Part shown: positions 24,354-33,293 of the stretch, one piece after another
How the letters are laid out: each line of letters begins with the position of its first letter
How positions within the stretch are numbered: the first letter of the stretch is position 1
Assembly: GCA_023384675.1 (NCBI GenBank)
Contig: JAHDVK010000006.1
Location: forward strand, 1-64,000
Length of the DNA stretch: 64,000 bases
Origin: Bryobacteraceae bacterium
Lineage (GTDB): Bacteria; Acidobacteriota; Terriglobia; Bryobacterales; Bryobacteraceae
Reading direction: 5' to 3'
Notes under the pieces: model-generated
What the model was told of the DNA's origin: nothing
Database searches by the model: none
Seen by the model: only the letters and a program-made list of their open reading frames with translations
Made by a program: the position numbers and the translations under genes

Positions 24354-25709
24354 GTGCAGACAGCCAAAGTCGTTCAATTACCACCCCGGCCCGCGAACGC
24401 CCCCACTGACCCGAGGCTGGTTGAACTGGAGGACCGGGCGCGTACCGCCGTTGAACGCGGCCGCTCCGAGGAGGCCGCCGCCCATCTCGAACAACTCCTC
24501 CTTCACGATCCCGAGAACTGGCGTGTGCGCCTGCCGCTCGGCGCCTGCTATCAACGCCTGCGCCGCTGGTCTGACGCCGCGCGCGAATTTGCCCTCTGTC
24601 TTCCCCTCCAACCCGACGACCCGGATCTGCTCGTGAGTCTCGCGGTCTGCTACTTCCATGACAGCAACCTGCCGTCGGCCCGCCGGCTCATCGACCGCGC
24701 CCTCAGCCGCGATCCCCAGCATCGCCTGGCATCCACTTTGCTCGCCCAACTCGATATTGAGGAACAGCGGCTGAATGCGCCGGAGTCCGGCGAAGGCCTG
24801 ATTGTTGAATTAGAGAACATCCCCCTCGTGTACGCGGAGCCTGCCATCGCTCAGGAGTGGACCGCGCTCGTCCGCGACGCCGAGCTTGCCCTCGACCAGG
24901 GACACCACGAGGAGGCCGTACTGCGCACCGAGGAGGCGCTCCTTTTGCACCCCGATGCCTTCCCGGCCCTGTTCGTGCTGGGTTTTGCCCACCAGCGGCT
25001 TGGAAATCGCGAAGCCGCCGCCTCCGCCTACCGGCAGGCCATGGAGGCCAATCCCGCGGCCTGGCAGCCCGCGTTCAACCTCGCACTGGTGCATTGGGAG
25101 GAAGGCCGTCTGGACGAGTGCGTCGCGCTCTGCGAACGCGCCGTAGCCCTCGAGCCGCGCGCCGTCGACCCCCTCTGGCGGCTGGCCCTCGCCCATGAGC
25201 GTGCGGACCGCCCCCGCGCCGCCGAGTGCTGGCTGTTGCGCGTGGTCGCTCTCGATCCCTCGCGCTCCGCCGCCTGGCTCCGCCTCGGGCTGATCCGGCT
25301 GCGGCGCGGCCAACTGCGCCCGGCCATCGAGTGCTTCGAGCGCTGCCTCGCCGCCCGCGACACCATGGAAACCGCCGCCTATCACCTGGGATTGTGCCAC
25401 TTGCGGCTCGGCGAATTCGATCCCGCGCAGCGCGCCCTGGAAGCCGCCCGCGCGATTCAGCCCGGCAACGCCCAGGTCACACTCGCCCTCGCCCTGGTCC
25501 GTCTCGCCCAGAACGACCTGGAACGCGCCCAGGCCCTGACTGACGACCTCCGCCGCTCAGCACCGGTACCCGCCTCGTTATCCCACCGGCTGGCCTTCGC
25601 CTGGCAGGCTGCCGGCCACCGCGAAGCCGCCCTCCGCGAATACCGCCATGCCGTCGCGCTCGATCCTTCGCTCGCTCCCGGCTATTTCGCGCTACAATCC
25701 GACGTTTGA
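24354..25709 (+). CDS. tetratricopeptide repeat protein (module copy 2)
   Basis: A 451-residue TPR protein with a GTG start, 3 nt after the finger-protein stop. Repeats are visible throughout, such as AAHLEQLLLHDPENWRVRLPL, ALFVLGFAHQRLGNREAAASAY and AAYHLGLCHLRLGEFDPAQRAL. There is no signal peptide or membrane span. It ends LAPGYFALQSDV, like the C-terminus of the first TPR protein. The stop overlaps the TTG start of the pseudouridine synthase (TTGA), linking this module to an rRNA-modification gene. Confidence 0.88.
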   Translation: MQTAKVVQLPPRPANAPTDPRLVELEDRARTAVERGRSEEAAAHLEQLLLHDPENWRVRLPLGACYQRLRRWSDAAREFALCLPLQPDDPDLLVSLAVCYFHDSNLPSARRLIDRALSRDPQHRLASTLLAQLDIEEQRLNAPESGEGLIVELENIPLVYAEPAIAQEWTALVRDAELALDQGHHEEAVLRTEEALLLHPDAFPALFVLGFAHQRLGNREAAASAYRQAMEANPAAWQPAFNLALVHWEEGRLDECVALCERAVALEPRAVDPLWRLALAHERADRPRAAECWLLRVVALDPSRSAAWLRLGLIRLRRGQLRPAIECFERCLAARDTMETAAYHLGLCHLRLGEFDPAQRALEAARAIQPGNAQVTLALALVRLAQNDLERAQALTDDLRRSAPVPASLSHRLAFAWQAAGHREAALREYRHAVALDPSLAPGYFALQSDV

Positions 25710-26485
25710 GACCGAAACCGCCGCGCAAGAAGTCCGCGCCATCGCAGCCGCCCCGGTTGAAGACGCTCGACCGGATGCTGTCCAAGGCCGGAATCGCCTC
25801 GCGCACCGAAACCCGCGAATGGATCGCCCGCGGCCGCCTCAAGGTCAATGGCAAGACCGTACGCGATCCCGAAGCCTGGGTCGACCCCGAGCGCGACAAG
25901 ATCCTGTTCGACGGCAAGCCTCTTCGGCCGCCGAAGAAAATCCACCTGGTGCTCTATAAACCCAAGGGGTACATCACCAGCTACAAGGACCCGCAAGGCC
26001 GCCCCACGGTCTACGACCTGCTGGCCGGCTTCCCCCACTACGTCTCGCCGGTCGGCCGCCTGGACCAGGACACCTCGGGCCTGCTCCTGCTGACCAACGA
26101 CACCGAGTTCGCCGAACACGTCACCAACCCCGCGCATCATGTGCCGAAGACCTATCTGGTCAAAGCCTCCGCCCTGCTCACCGATGAACAACTCGACCAG
26201 TTGCGGCACGGCCTCGAGCTAAAAGACGGCCCCACGCGGCCCGCCGAAGTGAAGTTGCTGCGTCATGCCACGCGCGCCACCTTTTTCGAAATCACCATCC
26301 GCGAGGGGCGCAACCGTCAGGTGCGGCGCATGGTGGAAGCCCTCGGCGCGCAGGTGCTGAAGCTCGTTCGCATCGCCATCGGACCGCTGCGGATCGGCGC
26401 CCTGAACATCGGCCGCTTCCGCGCGCTGACCCCCGAGGAAATCCGTCAGCTCCGCCGCGCGGGCGGCCCCAACACTGCCTCTTGA
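25706..26485 (+). CDS. rRNA pseudouridine synthase, RluB/RsuA type
   Basis: A 259-residue S4-domain pseudouridine synthase. A short basic extension (RPKPPRKKSAPSQPPR) precedes the S4 RNA-binding domain (RLKVNGKTVRDPEAWVDPERD). The catalytic motif is VGRLDQDTSGLLLLTND, whose Asp attacks the uracil base, and the C-terminal REGRNRQVRRM motif is typical. It probably modifies 23S rRNA in the RluB region, but RluB, RluE and RsuA cannot be separated by eye. TTG start is inferred from the TTGA overlap with the TPR stop. Confidence 0.92.
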   Translation: MRPKPPRKKSAPSQPPRLKTLDRMLSKAGIASRTETREWIARGRLKVNGKTVRDPEAWVDPERDKILFDGKPLRPPKKIHLVLYKPKGYITSYKDPQGRPTVYDLLAGFPHYVSPVGRLDQDTSGLLLLTNDTEFAEHVTNPAHHVPKTYLVKASALLTDEQLDQLRHGLELKDGPTRPAEVKLLRHATRATFFEITIREGRNRQVRRMVEALGAQVLKLVRIAIGPLRIGALNIGRFRALTPEEIRQLRRAGGPNTAS

Positions 26486-26529
26486 TCCCGGCGGAATACC
26501 GCCGTACAATCGGAGCTGAGGCCAATTCC

Positions 26530-27522
26530 ATGTTGCGGATCTCCGTCTTGGCTGCGCTGCTCGCCTCCGCCGCATCGGGGCAGTCCCTGCTCGCTCCACT
26601 CGAAACCTGGAATGTGGAACGCGCTCTGAAAGCCGGGATGGTGAGTATGGCGGGGTTCGGCGCCGCTCCCGGCGGTGTGGTGGTTGGCGTGACGGCCATC
26701 CATTCGCCCGTCACGGCCTTCGCGCTGGTTCGCGAGGATGAGGCCGTCCGGCTGCCCTTGCTGCTGCCTCGTGCGCAGCAGCTTCGCGCCCTGCGCGGCA
26801 AGTGGGCGATCACCGTCAGCCAGAACCAGGACGACCCCAAAACCTGGCTTCTCACGCTGCACGATCTTGAATCCGGGGAATCGAAGGTTCTGCAAACGGT
26901 GTCCGGGTTCGCGTCCGCCGCGCTGTCCGATCATCGTGCCGCCGTGCTCGACGCGGCGCCCGCGGGCCCGGTGCTGCGCATCTACCGGCTTGCCGGCGGC
27001 TGGATGGAGACTGAAACGCGGATCCAGCTTCATCCTTTCGATGTGTTCCCCTCCTTCGCCGCGGAAGACCGCCTGCTGCTGGTGGGCCGGTCGGATTACC
27101 GGGTGACCCCGCTCGTGCTCGGCGACACCTCCGGCGCCATTCGTGAGGAGCCCACCTACGAACTCAGCGGCCCGGAGGTGACGGACGCCCGCCGGAAATC
27201 GAGCCCGTCCTTCGGCTTGGGCAAAGTAAGCTCCTCGCCGGGCAGCGCGAAGCGCGTCAACACGCACGCGCACCTCACAACACAAGACGGCCGCGACCTC
27301 TTCCTGCTCACGCCGCTGCGCCCGGCCGACGGGCTGCGGCTGGTGGAATTCGACAGGGAAGGGCAGGAGGAAGCGGTCCACCTGCTTCGTCTGCCACGGG
27401 GCACGGACCTGAAGGAGTTCCGCCTTTTTGCGAACCCCTGGCTGCCCCCCATCGCCGCCGAAGGCGGCGAAATCCGCCTCTACGCCCGCGACGGCCGCAT
27501 CTTCCGCTACACCCGGCCCTGA
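26530..27522 (+). CDS. hypothetical secreted protein, possible beta-propeller
   Basis: A 330-residue protein with a standard signal peptide (LRISVLAALLASAASG). Residues 60-320 are strand-rich with repeating short blades (RLPLLLPRAQQLRALRGKW, LLTLHDLESGESKVL, LRIYRLAGG), reminiscent of a beta-propeller. No named family is recognised. ATG 26530 is preferred to 26482 because it places the signal peptide at the N-terminus. Confidence 0.6.
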   Translation: MLRISVLAALLASAASGQSLLAPLETWNVERALKAGMVSMAGFGAAPGGVVVGVTAIHSPVTAFALVREDEAVRLPLLLPRAQQLRALRGKWAITVSQNQDDPKTWLLTLHDLESGESKVLQTVSGFASAALSDHRAAVLDAAPAGPVLRIYRLAGGWMETETRIQLHPFDVFPSFAAEDRLLLVGRSDYRVTPLVLGDTSGAIREEPTYELSGPEVTDARRKSSPSFGLGKVSSSPGSAKRVNTHAHLTTQDGRDLFLLTPLRPADGLRLVEFDREGQEEAVHLLRLPRGTDLKEFRLFANPWLPPIAAEGGEIRLYARDGRIFRYTRP

Positions 27523-27627
27523 CCGGCCGCATCAACCTGCGCAGCGAGCCGGCAGCCCCGGCTCCTTCTGGCGGCAGCCGGAACGGCGAAGCAGCAGACA
27601 ACTCGTCGCGCCTGCTACAACGGAAGT

Positions 27628-28296
27628 GTGAGGGTACTGCTCAGTTTTGCGGCCGTTCTGGCCATGGCCGCCGCGCCGCCGCTGCCCAAATGGAACGAAC
27701 GGCAGGTGATGAAGACCGTCACCGATTCCCCGTGGGCGCACCGGAGCACAGTTCCGCTCACCTGGCGCAAGGACAAGGAGCGCCCCATTACCCACCGCGA
27801 CATCCCGGGCGCCGACCCGGTGAGGGAACGCACCGGCGGCGGGCTTGGTCCTCTCGGCGGTATCGGTGCGCCGCCCAAGGACACTCTGCCGCACAAAGCC
27901 GACCTGATCCTGCGTTGGGCCAGCGCCCTGCCTGTTCGTCAGGCCAAGGCCATCTTCACCAAGAAGGACTCGCACCTGGCCGAATTTGGCGCGCATTACA
28001 CGATTGAGATCTTCGGACTACCCGCCGAAATCGCCCACATGGGCGTGGAAAGCGTGGAAGCCATTGCCATGAGCGGCGTTGTGTTGCGCACGAAAAGCGG
28101 CCGGACTCTGAAGCCCAGCGGCGCGGAGGCCCGACTGCAGGGCGCCTCGCTGACGCTCTTCGTCCATTTCCCGCGCAAGGAACCGCTACGGCTGGACGAC
28201 GAGTTTATTCAAATCGACGGCGATTTGCAGGTGGTCCGGTTCAGTGAGCGATTCCTGCTGAAGAAGATGGAATACGGCGGAAACCTGGAGATTTAG
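27628..28296 (+). CDS. hypothetical secreted protein
   Basis: A 222-residue protein with GTG start and short signal peptide (RVLLSFAAVLAMAAA). The mature part is basic in the middle (TWRKDKERPITHRD) and strand-rich at the C-terminus. It is convergent with the M28 peptidase gene, sharing 4 bp at the stops. I do not recognise the family. Confidence 0.6.
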   Translation: MRVLLSFAAVLAMAAAPPLPKWNERQVMKTVTDSPWAHRSTVPLTWRKDKERPITHRDIPGADPVRERTGGGLGPLGGIGAPPKDTLPHKADLILRWASALPVRQAKAIFTKKDSHLAEFGAHYTIEIFGLPAEIAHMGVESVEAIAMSGVVLRTKSGRTLKPSGAEARLQGASLTLFVHFPRKEPLRLDDEFIQIDGDLQVVRFSERFLLKKMEYGGNLEI

Positions 28297-29768
28297 CGGC
28301 CTTCGCCGCCTGTCAGTTTCTTCCAGGCTTCGATGTAGCGCTCGTTGCGGTCGCCGCGCGGGACCCACTTCGGGATGTCCTCCGATTCGGCGACCCGGTT
28401 CACCACGACGGCGCAGGTGCGGGTGACGCGCGCCATGTTGTCGTAGTCGAGCAGGTCCCAGTGGTCGCCCGGGCGGTGGTAGTCGGGAAAGATCCAGGCG
28501 ACGGCCAGCGTGATCGCCGGAACTCCTTGATCCGCAAAGGCTTGATTGTCGCTTCGGGGGAAGAAGGCGTCGGAATTCCGCTCGTGCTTCCACGCCACCA
28601 CGTCCGTGGCCTGGCCTGCTTCGATCAGCAGGTCTCCGAGGGTGGTGTAGTCGAAACCGGAGGCGGTCAGGCGGCCGATCTGGGCTCCTTCGACGTCGTC
28701 GGTGCGGCCCATGTGCTCAAAATTGAGGTTCGCAACGGTGTTTTTGAGCGAAAAAACCGGGTTTTGCGCATAAAAACGGGCTCCCAGAAGCCCCTTTTCC
28801 TCGCCAAACCAGGCGGCGAACACCAGCGTCCGTTTCGGCCGCTGTCCGGAGAGCGCATAGGCCCGGGCCAGTTCGAGCATAACGGCGGTTCCGCTGGCGT
28901 CGTCATTCGCGCCGTTGTGGATTTTGTCCTCGCCCTGCACGCGCGGATTCACGCCCACGTGATCGTAGTGCGCGCTAATCAGCACGTAGGTTTTGCTGAG
29001 TTCGGGGTCGGAGCCGGGCAGTACGCCGATCACGTTCTTCAACTGCACGGTTTCGCGTTCGGGCTCGGGCAGCCGGGCGGAGACGCGCAAGCTCACCGGA
29101 CCATCGGCGAGGGGCGCGATGAGTTCGCGGAAGGCGGGGTCGCTGGTGATTAACATGGGCGACCGGTCCTGCGGCGCGCCATCGCCGGGTGTGAGCCGCG
29201 GCCCGGGCATCACGAATCCCGGCGCGATTACGAGTTTCGCGCCGAGGTTCAGCAAGGCGTCGCGTTTGGCCGCCATGGCACGAGTGCGGAACAGGGCGGC
29301 GTCGAGCAGGACCACTTTGCCTTCCACCATCTCGCGCGCGGGCAATTCCGCATCCTCCTGGCGCAGGCTGACCTTCACGCACCCGGCCGCTTCAAAGGAA
29401 CCAGGCGTCATCGACAGCATCATCGCGCGCGCGGGCTCAATGGAAAGCGGCTGTTCACCGCCTTCGATCACCAGCCGGAAGCCCTCCATCGACTGCCGCA
29501 TGACGGAATAGGGGGCCAGTTGAAAGTACGTGCCGCCGGCGAGGGGCTGGAGTCCGAAGCGGCGGTATTGGGCGGCGATGTACTCCGCCGCTATTTCAAG
29601 GCCGGGCGAGGGGGTGTCGCGCCCCTCGAGCAGATCCGAGGCGAGGAAGGACACGTGGCCGCGCATCGAATCGGCGCTGATGAGGGAGGTCAACTTCTCT
29701 TCGTCGGGCGTCAGCGCCAACAAAGGCAGAGCAAGGACGATCAGGAAACGGGCTGCGCGCAAACTCAT
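28293..29768 (-). CDS. secreted M28 family metallopeptidase
   Basis: A 491-residue zinc aminopeptidase-like enzyme with a signal peptide (FLIVLALPLLALT). A protease-associated insert (about residues 140-240) interrupts the N-terminal part. Di-zinc ligands are visible in SAHYDHVG (His), NGANDDASGTAVML (Asp), GEEKGLLGARF (catalytic and bridging Glu), RSDNQAF (Asp) and DYHRPGDHWD (His). It probably acts in the periplasm or outside the cell to trim peptides. Confidence 0.92.
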   Translation of the reverse strand: MSLRAARFLIVLALPLLALTPDEEKLTSLISADSMRGHVSFLASDLLEGRDTPSPGLEIAAEYIAAQYRRFGLQPLAGGTYFQLAPYSVMRQSMEGFRLVIEGGEQPLSIEPARAMMLSMTPGSFEAAGCVKVSLRQEDAELPAREMVEGKVVLLDAALFRTRAMAAKRDALLNLGAKLVIAPGFVMPGPRLTPGDGAPQDRSPMLITSDPAFRELIAPLADGPVSLRVSARLPEPERETVQLKNVIGVLPGSDPELSKTYVLISAHYDHVGVNPRVQGEDKIHNGANDDASGTAVMLELARAYALSGQRPKRTLVFAAWFGEEKGLLGARFYAQNPVFSLKNTVANLNFEHMGRTDDVEGAQIGRLTASGFDYTTLGDLLIEAGQATDVVAWKHERNSDAFFPRSDNQAFADQGVPAITLAVAWIFPDYHRPGDHWDLLDYDNMARVTRTCAVVVNRVAESEDIPKWVPRGDRNERYIEAWKKLTGGEGR

Positions 29769-29801
29769 GAAAACCCCTATGATTTGATGCTAGCACCGCG
29801 C

Positions 29802-30506
29802 CTAGCGGCCGAAAGGCGTGCGCGAGAAGAAGCCAAACTGCAGGGTGTGGTTATGCTCGAACACGCGGCCGTTGGCCTGCGCGACCACCTGGTGCAAGTA
29901 GCCGAGCTCGATGGAGTTATTCCGGCTGATGCGGCGTCCGATGGCCACATAGGCGCGGTTCTGGTCCGCCTTGCGCGGTCCGGAATTTGGCGGCAGGTTG
30001 ATAAAGACCTCGTCGTAGAACGCGAAGAACCAGCGGCCCTTCAGCGGGACGACGCCTTTGCCGAAGTAGCGGAACCGGTTGGTGTAGCGCCACAGATCAG
30101 GCACGGTGGGTGATTCGATCCAGCGCTGCTCCTGGCGCAGACGGTGCTGCCAGCGGACGCGCCCGAAGCGCTGCGTCACAAGCGCCTGCTGCCAGAGGCG
30201 GTGCTCGTCGAATCGCGCGGGCACGGGGTAATCGCCGTAGGGGTGTGTGCGGATGTGGGCGTAGCCGCCGGTGAGCGTCACCCGCTCGTTCAACTGGTAG
30301 TTCACCCCGGGGCGGAACAGGTTCTGCTGCCAGGTCCGGATAGTGTCATGGCGGCGCACCTGGTTTTCGAGGTGCAGTTCCCAGCGCCCCTTGACCTGGT
30401 GGCTGCCGAAATACATGTACCAGCCGTGCAACTGATGCGTATGGACGCGCGGCGGCTCGTGCTGTCCGAGGCCCAGGACCGGGAGCAAGAACAACAGCCA
30501 GCGCAC
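29802..30506 (-). CDS. DUF2490-type outer-membrane beta-barrel protein
   Basis: A 234-residue protein starting at GTG 30506 with signal peptide (RWLLFLLPVLGLG). The mature part has alternating aromatic/polar strands (WELHLENQVRRHD, VTLTGGYAHIRTHPYG, RYTNRFRYFGKGV, HTLQFGFFSR) and ends in a terminal Phe-containing strand, as outer-membrane barrels do. The pattern fits DUF2490. The start lies 8 bp beyond the cupin stop, so the two genes form a unit. Confidence 0.72.
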   Translation of the reverse strand: MRWLLFLLPVLGLGQHEPPRVHTHQLHGWYMYFGSHQVKGRWELHLENQVRRHDTIRTWQQNLFRPGVNYQLNERVTLTGGYAHIRTHPYGDYPVPARFDEHRLWQQALVTQRFGRVRWQHRLRQEQRWIESPTVPDLWRYTNRFRYFGKGVVPLKGRWFFAFYDEVFINLPPNSGPRKADQNRAYVAIGRRISRNNSIELGYLHQVVAQANGRVFEHNHTLQFGFFSRTPFGR

Positions 30507-30513
30507 CGCGATC

Positions 30514-30882
30514 CTAGCTTTCCTGCGAATCGGGGAAAAACAGATCATCGTCGCTGATGTCGGGGATGCCCACCACGAGCACACGCATGCGGCCTCGGGC
30601 GCCGTGGACGACGCCGGGCGGGATATGGACCAGCGAGCCTTTGCGCACCGGGTGCTCGACCCCATCGAGCATCACCGACCCTTCACCGTCGAGGACGTAG
30701 TAAAGCTCCGTGCCGCGCTTGTGATAGTGTTCCTTCGCGCCTTCGATGTCGACGGCATGCGCCCAGGCGGCGGCGCCGGAGCCGGCGTCTTCGCGGCTGA
30801 TGAGGCGGTCGCGCCAGCCGCAGGTGGAGCGTTCGCGCGGGGCTTCTCCTTCGTGGCGAACGAGAATGGGGCCGGACTTCAT
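30514..30882 (-). CDS. single-domain cupin protein
   Basis: A 122-residue cupin. Motif 1 (KEHYHKRGTELYYVLDGEG) supplies two His and a Glu; motif 2 (HIPPGVVHGA) supplies the last His, so the metal site is intact. ATG 30882 gives a normal small cupin; a longer in-frame extension to 30933 has no homology. No catalytic assignment is possible; small cupins of this kind are often isomerases or sugar/ligand-binding proteins. Confidence 0.85.
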   Translation of the reverse strand: MKSGPILVRHEGEAPRERSTCGWRDRLISREDAGSGAAAWAHAVDIEGAKEHYHKRGTELYYVLDGEGSVMLDGVEHPVRKGSLVHIPPGVVHGARGRMRVLVVGIPDISDDDLFFPDSQES

Positions 30883-31192
30883 GCCTTTATGATGCCCTGC
30901 TGGCGAGGACTGCGTCCATCGGCGGTTGCGCACCGGGAGGGATGGAAGAGCGGGGATTGCCCTGGCCTCTCACTCACGGGTCTGTGAAAAAATCTCCGAT
31001 GCGCTATCTGGCGTCTACCCCCACCTGACGGTGGGGGCTCATAAGCGCATTGTTTTCAACAACGTGTGAGCCTCCACCGTCAGGTGGAGGTAGGGGCCGG
31101 ATACGGCATTTTAGATTTTCCTCCTCCCTCACGGTCGGGGCTTGCAGGCCGCTGCGTTCGCGCGGGCTTTCGTCGCAGAGGGTCTGAGAGCC
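30883..31192. other. gene-free interval with paired palindromes
   Basis: A 310-bp interval between two leftward genes. No ORF here has coding character. It holds the REP/BIME-like element at 31015-31093 and nothing else I can name. Confidence 0.6.
31015..31093. repeat. REP/BIME-like pair of palindromes
   Basis: Two 27-bp arms in inverted orientation (31015-31041 and 31067-31093) match at 25 of 27 positions. Each arm is itself a perfect 8-bp hairpin with a 4-nt loop: CCCCCACC-TGAC-GGTGGGGG, and CCTCCACC-GTCA-GGTGGAGG. The spacer is 25 bp. This layout fits bacterial interspersed mosaic elements mobilised by RAYT transposases; no RAYT gene is in the window. A single related hairpin with the same TGAC loop occurs at 58085-58102. 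Confidence 0.75.
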
Positions 31193-31987
31193 CTAGGGCG
31201 GGCGCAGGATGCCGCCGTCCGGGGTGAACGTCTGCCTGTCGAGCACGGCGCCGCGGCGCAGGGCGGCTGCCAGGTGGCGGACTTGTTCGCGGTCGGGGAT
31301 GGGCGCGCCGCTCCACAGCCGTTTGGGCAGCAGCGACGGATACACCTCGGCGAGCACGATGCGGGCATCGGGCGGCTCGAAGGGCCACACGCGGAGTTCC
31401 GCGGCGAATCTCCGCCGGAGCCGTTCCAGCAGCGGGATGCCCAGCAGGGTTTGCGAACCGACGCTCCCCGCGCCCAGCAGTTGGAATGCGGACTTGGGAC
31501 GCGGGCGTAGCGCGGCTTCGCAATCGCGCAGTTGGGCTCCGAGGGCGGCGCTGGGGGGCTTGCGGCGTTTCAGGAATTCCGATTCGACGGGCGCACCCCA
31601 GAAGGGCGCGGCGCGGCCGGTGGCGCGGCGGTTCAACGCGGCCGCTGCCTCGAAGCGATTGTTCGCATGCGGGGTATCCTGGATGGCGGCCGCCAGCAGC
31701 GTCCACAGCCCGCGCCAGTCCACGCCCAAGGCTTCGAGAAACCAGCGCGGGTAGCTGAAGCAGAAGTCGAAACCCACAAGGAGGCGATCTTTCGTTCCAA
31801 TCAAAAGCTGCGTCAATTGTGCTTCGAGGTCCTGGCGGGTCCGTTCGTATTGCGGCTCTTCTCCGTTGACCGACCACCAGATCGCGTCGCGCGACGGCCG
31901 CGCCGGGGCGGGCCGCGACCGCGCACTCCAGTCCACGACGATCACGTTGTCGAATCGGGCCTCCACATGGCATATGATGACGGCCAT
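31193..31987 (-). CDS. DUF429-like (predicted RNase H-fold) protein
   Basis: Up to 264 residues. The core VIVVDWSARSRP followed by DAIWW matches proteins carrying DUF429-type RNase H-like folds; GFDFCFSYPRWF and LAEVYPSLLP give later acidic positions. Some relatives carry a misleading 'molybdopterin guanine dinucleotide synthesis' label; nothing here supports that role. The start is uncertain: ATG 31987 overlaps the divergent sulfatase ATG, while GTG 31945 has a GGAGG about 14 nt upstream. Confidence 0.6.
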   Translation of the reverse strand: MAVIICHVEARFDNVIVVDWSARSRPAPARPSRDAIWWSVNGEEPQYERTRQDLEAQLTQLLIGTKDRLLVGFDFCFSYPRWFLEALGVDWRGLWTLLAAAIQDTPHANNRFEAAAALNRRATGRAAPFWGAPVESEFLKRRKPPSAALGAQLRDCEAALRPRPKSAFQLLGAGSVGSQTLLGIPLLERLRRRFAAELRVWPFEPPDARIVLAEVYPSLLPKRLWSGAPIPDREQVRHLAAALRRGAVLDRQTFTPDGGILRPP

Positions 31988-33293
31988 GCAGATCCCGCGC
32001 CGAACGTTTCTCGGCTCCGCTTTCGCGGCGGCCGCGCGAGCGCAGTCATCCGGCGCTCCGCCCAACATTCTGCTGGTGATTGCCGACCAGCAGCACTGGA
32101 GCGCCTGCGGCTTCGAGGACCCGTTCTTTCAGACGCCCGCGATGGATGCCTTCGCGCGCGAGGCCACCGTCTTCGAGAATTCGTTTTGTACGACGCCGCA
32201 GTGTTCGCCGAGCCGTTCGTCGATCTTCACGGGCCGCTACCCCACCTCCACAGGTGTGCGCGGGAACGTTGGCATGACGGGCGGAGAGCCGCTGCACGCC
32301 GCCACCTTTGGACCCGCGCTGCAGCAGGCAGGCTACCGCACCGCGTATTTCGGCAAATGGCATCTCGGCGACGAACCCGCGGCCAACGCCGGCTGGCACG
32401 TGGAGGACAAGCGGCTCAACGATGAAAACGCCGCGCGGAACGCGGCCGATTTTCTTCGGGCGCAGAAGGACGGCGGGCAGCCCTTCGCCCTGGTGGTCTG
32501 CTTCAACAACCCGCACGACGTGTACGACTATCAGCCGGGCGCCACTCCGCCGGATGCGGCCACGCCGCTGCCCGCCAGTTGTCATGGGGATGCGTTGAAA
32601 CGCAAGCCAGCGCCGCAGTTCAAGTTCATGACCTCGGACCAGGGCCGCCGCATTCACGGACAGCCGCCGGAGGAGTACCGCGCCTACCGGCAGGTTTATC
32701 GCGAGAAGGTCCGGATGTATGACGAAGGACTTGGACGGGTGTTGACGGCGCTGGAAGAATCGGGCAGGAAGGGATCCACGCTGGCCATTGTCACGTCCGA
32801 TCATGGCGACATGGACTCCCACCACGGGCTGATCTGGAAAGGCCCGTTCATGTACGAGCAGATGGTGCGGGTGCCATTGATGATCCGCGCGCCGGGCCAG
32901 CCTGCGCGGCGGGAAGCGCATCATCACGCCGTCAACATCGACCTCGCGCCGACGCTGCTCGACTATGCGCGCGCGGCTGCGCCGAAGATGCACGGCGTCT
33001 CGCTGCGGCCGCTGGTCGAGAACCGCACAGGCTTCCGGCACCGCCGTACGGTGTTTGCCGAGTACCACGGCAAGCAGAAGTGGACGGAGCCGATCCGCAT
33101 GATCCGCACCGCGGAATGGAAGTACAACCGCTACCGCGACGGCGGCTTCGAAGAGTTGTACGACTTACGCAAAGACCCTGGAGAGCAGAATAACCTTGCG
33201 GGCGCGCCGGGGATGCAGCACCGCCGCCGCGCTTTGCGCTCAGAGCTGGAACGCTGGATGAAGGCCCACAACGATGACTTCCTCAATTCTTAG
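31986..33293 (+). CDS. sulfatase, Tat-type signal
   Basis: A 435-residue arylsulfatase-family enzyme. A twin-arginine motif (IPRRTFLGS) precedes NILLVIADQQHW, whose Asp34 is a metal ligand. The formylglycine signature CSPSR starts at Cys73, in the canonical C-x-P-x-R form, so an FGE or anSME-type maturase is needed. TSDHGDMDSHHG supplies the second metal cluster. It likely removes sulfate from a sulfated glycan or organosulfate outside the cytoplasm. The second sulfatase overlaps its end by 20 nt. Confidence 0.93.
   Translation: MQIPRRTFLGSAFAAAARAQSSGAPPNILLVIADQQHWSACGFEDPFFQTPAMDAFAREATVFENSFCTTPQCSPSRSSIFTGRYPTSTGVRGNVGMTGGEPLHAATFGPALQQAGYRTAYFGKWHLGDEPAANAGWHVEDKRLNDENAARNAADFLRAQKDGGQPFALVVCFNNPHDVYDYQPGATPPDAATPLPASCHGDALKRKPAPQFKFMTSDQGRRIHGQPPEEYRAYRQVYREKVRMYDEGLGRVLTALEESGRKGSTLAIVTSDHGDMDSHHGLIWKGPFMYEQMVRVPLMIRAPGQPARREAHHHAVNIDLAPTLLDYARAAAPKMHGVSLRPLVENRTGFRHRRTVFAEYHGKQKWTEPIRMIRTAEWKYNRYRDGGFEELYDLRKDPGEQNNLAGAPGMQHRRRALRSELERWMKAHNDDFLNS

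Noticed and set aside
31193-31987. Molybdopterin guanine dinucleotide synthesis protein
   Set aside because: This label clings to some relatives, but the sequence shows no P-loop or MobA/MobB motif.
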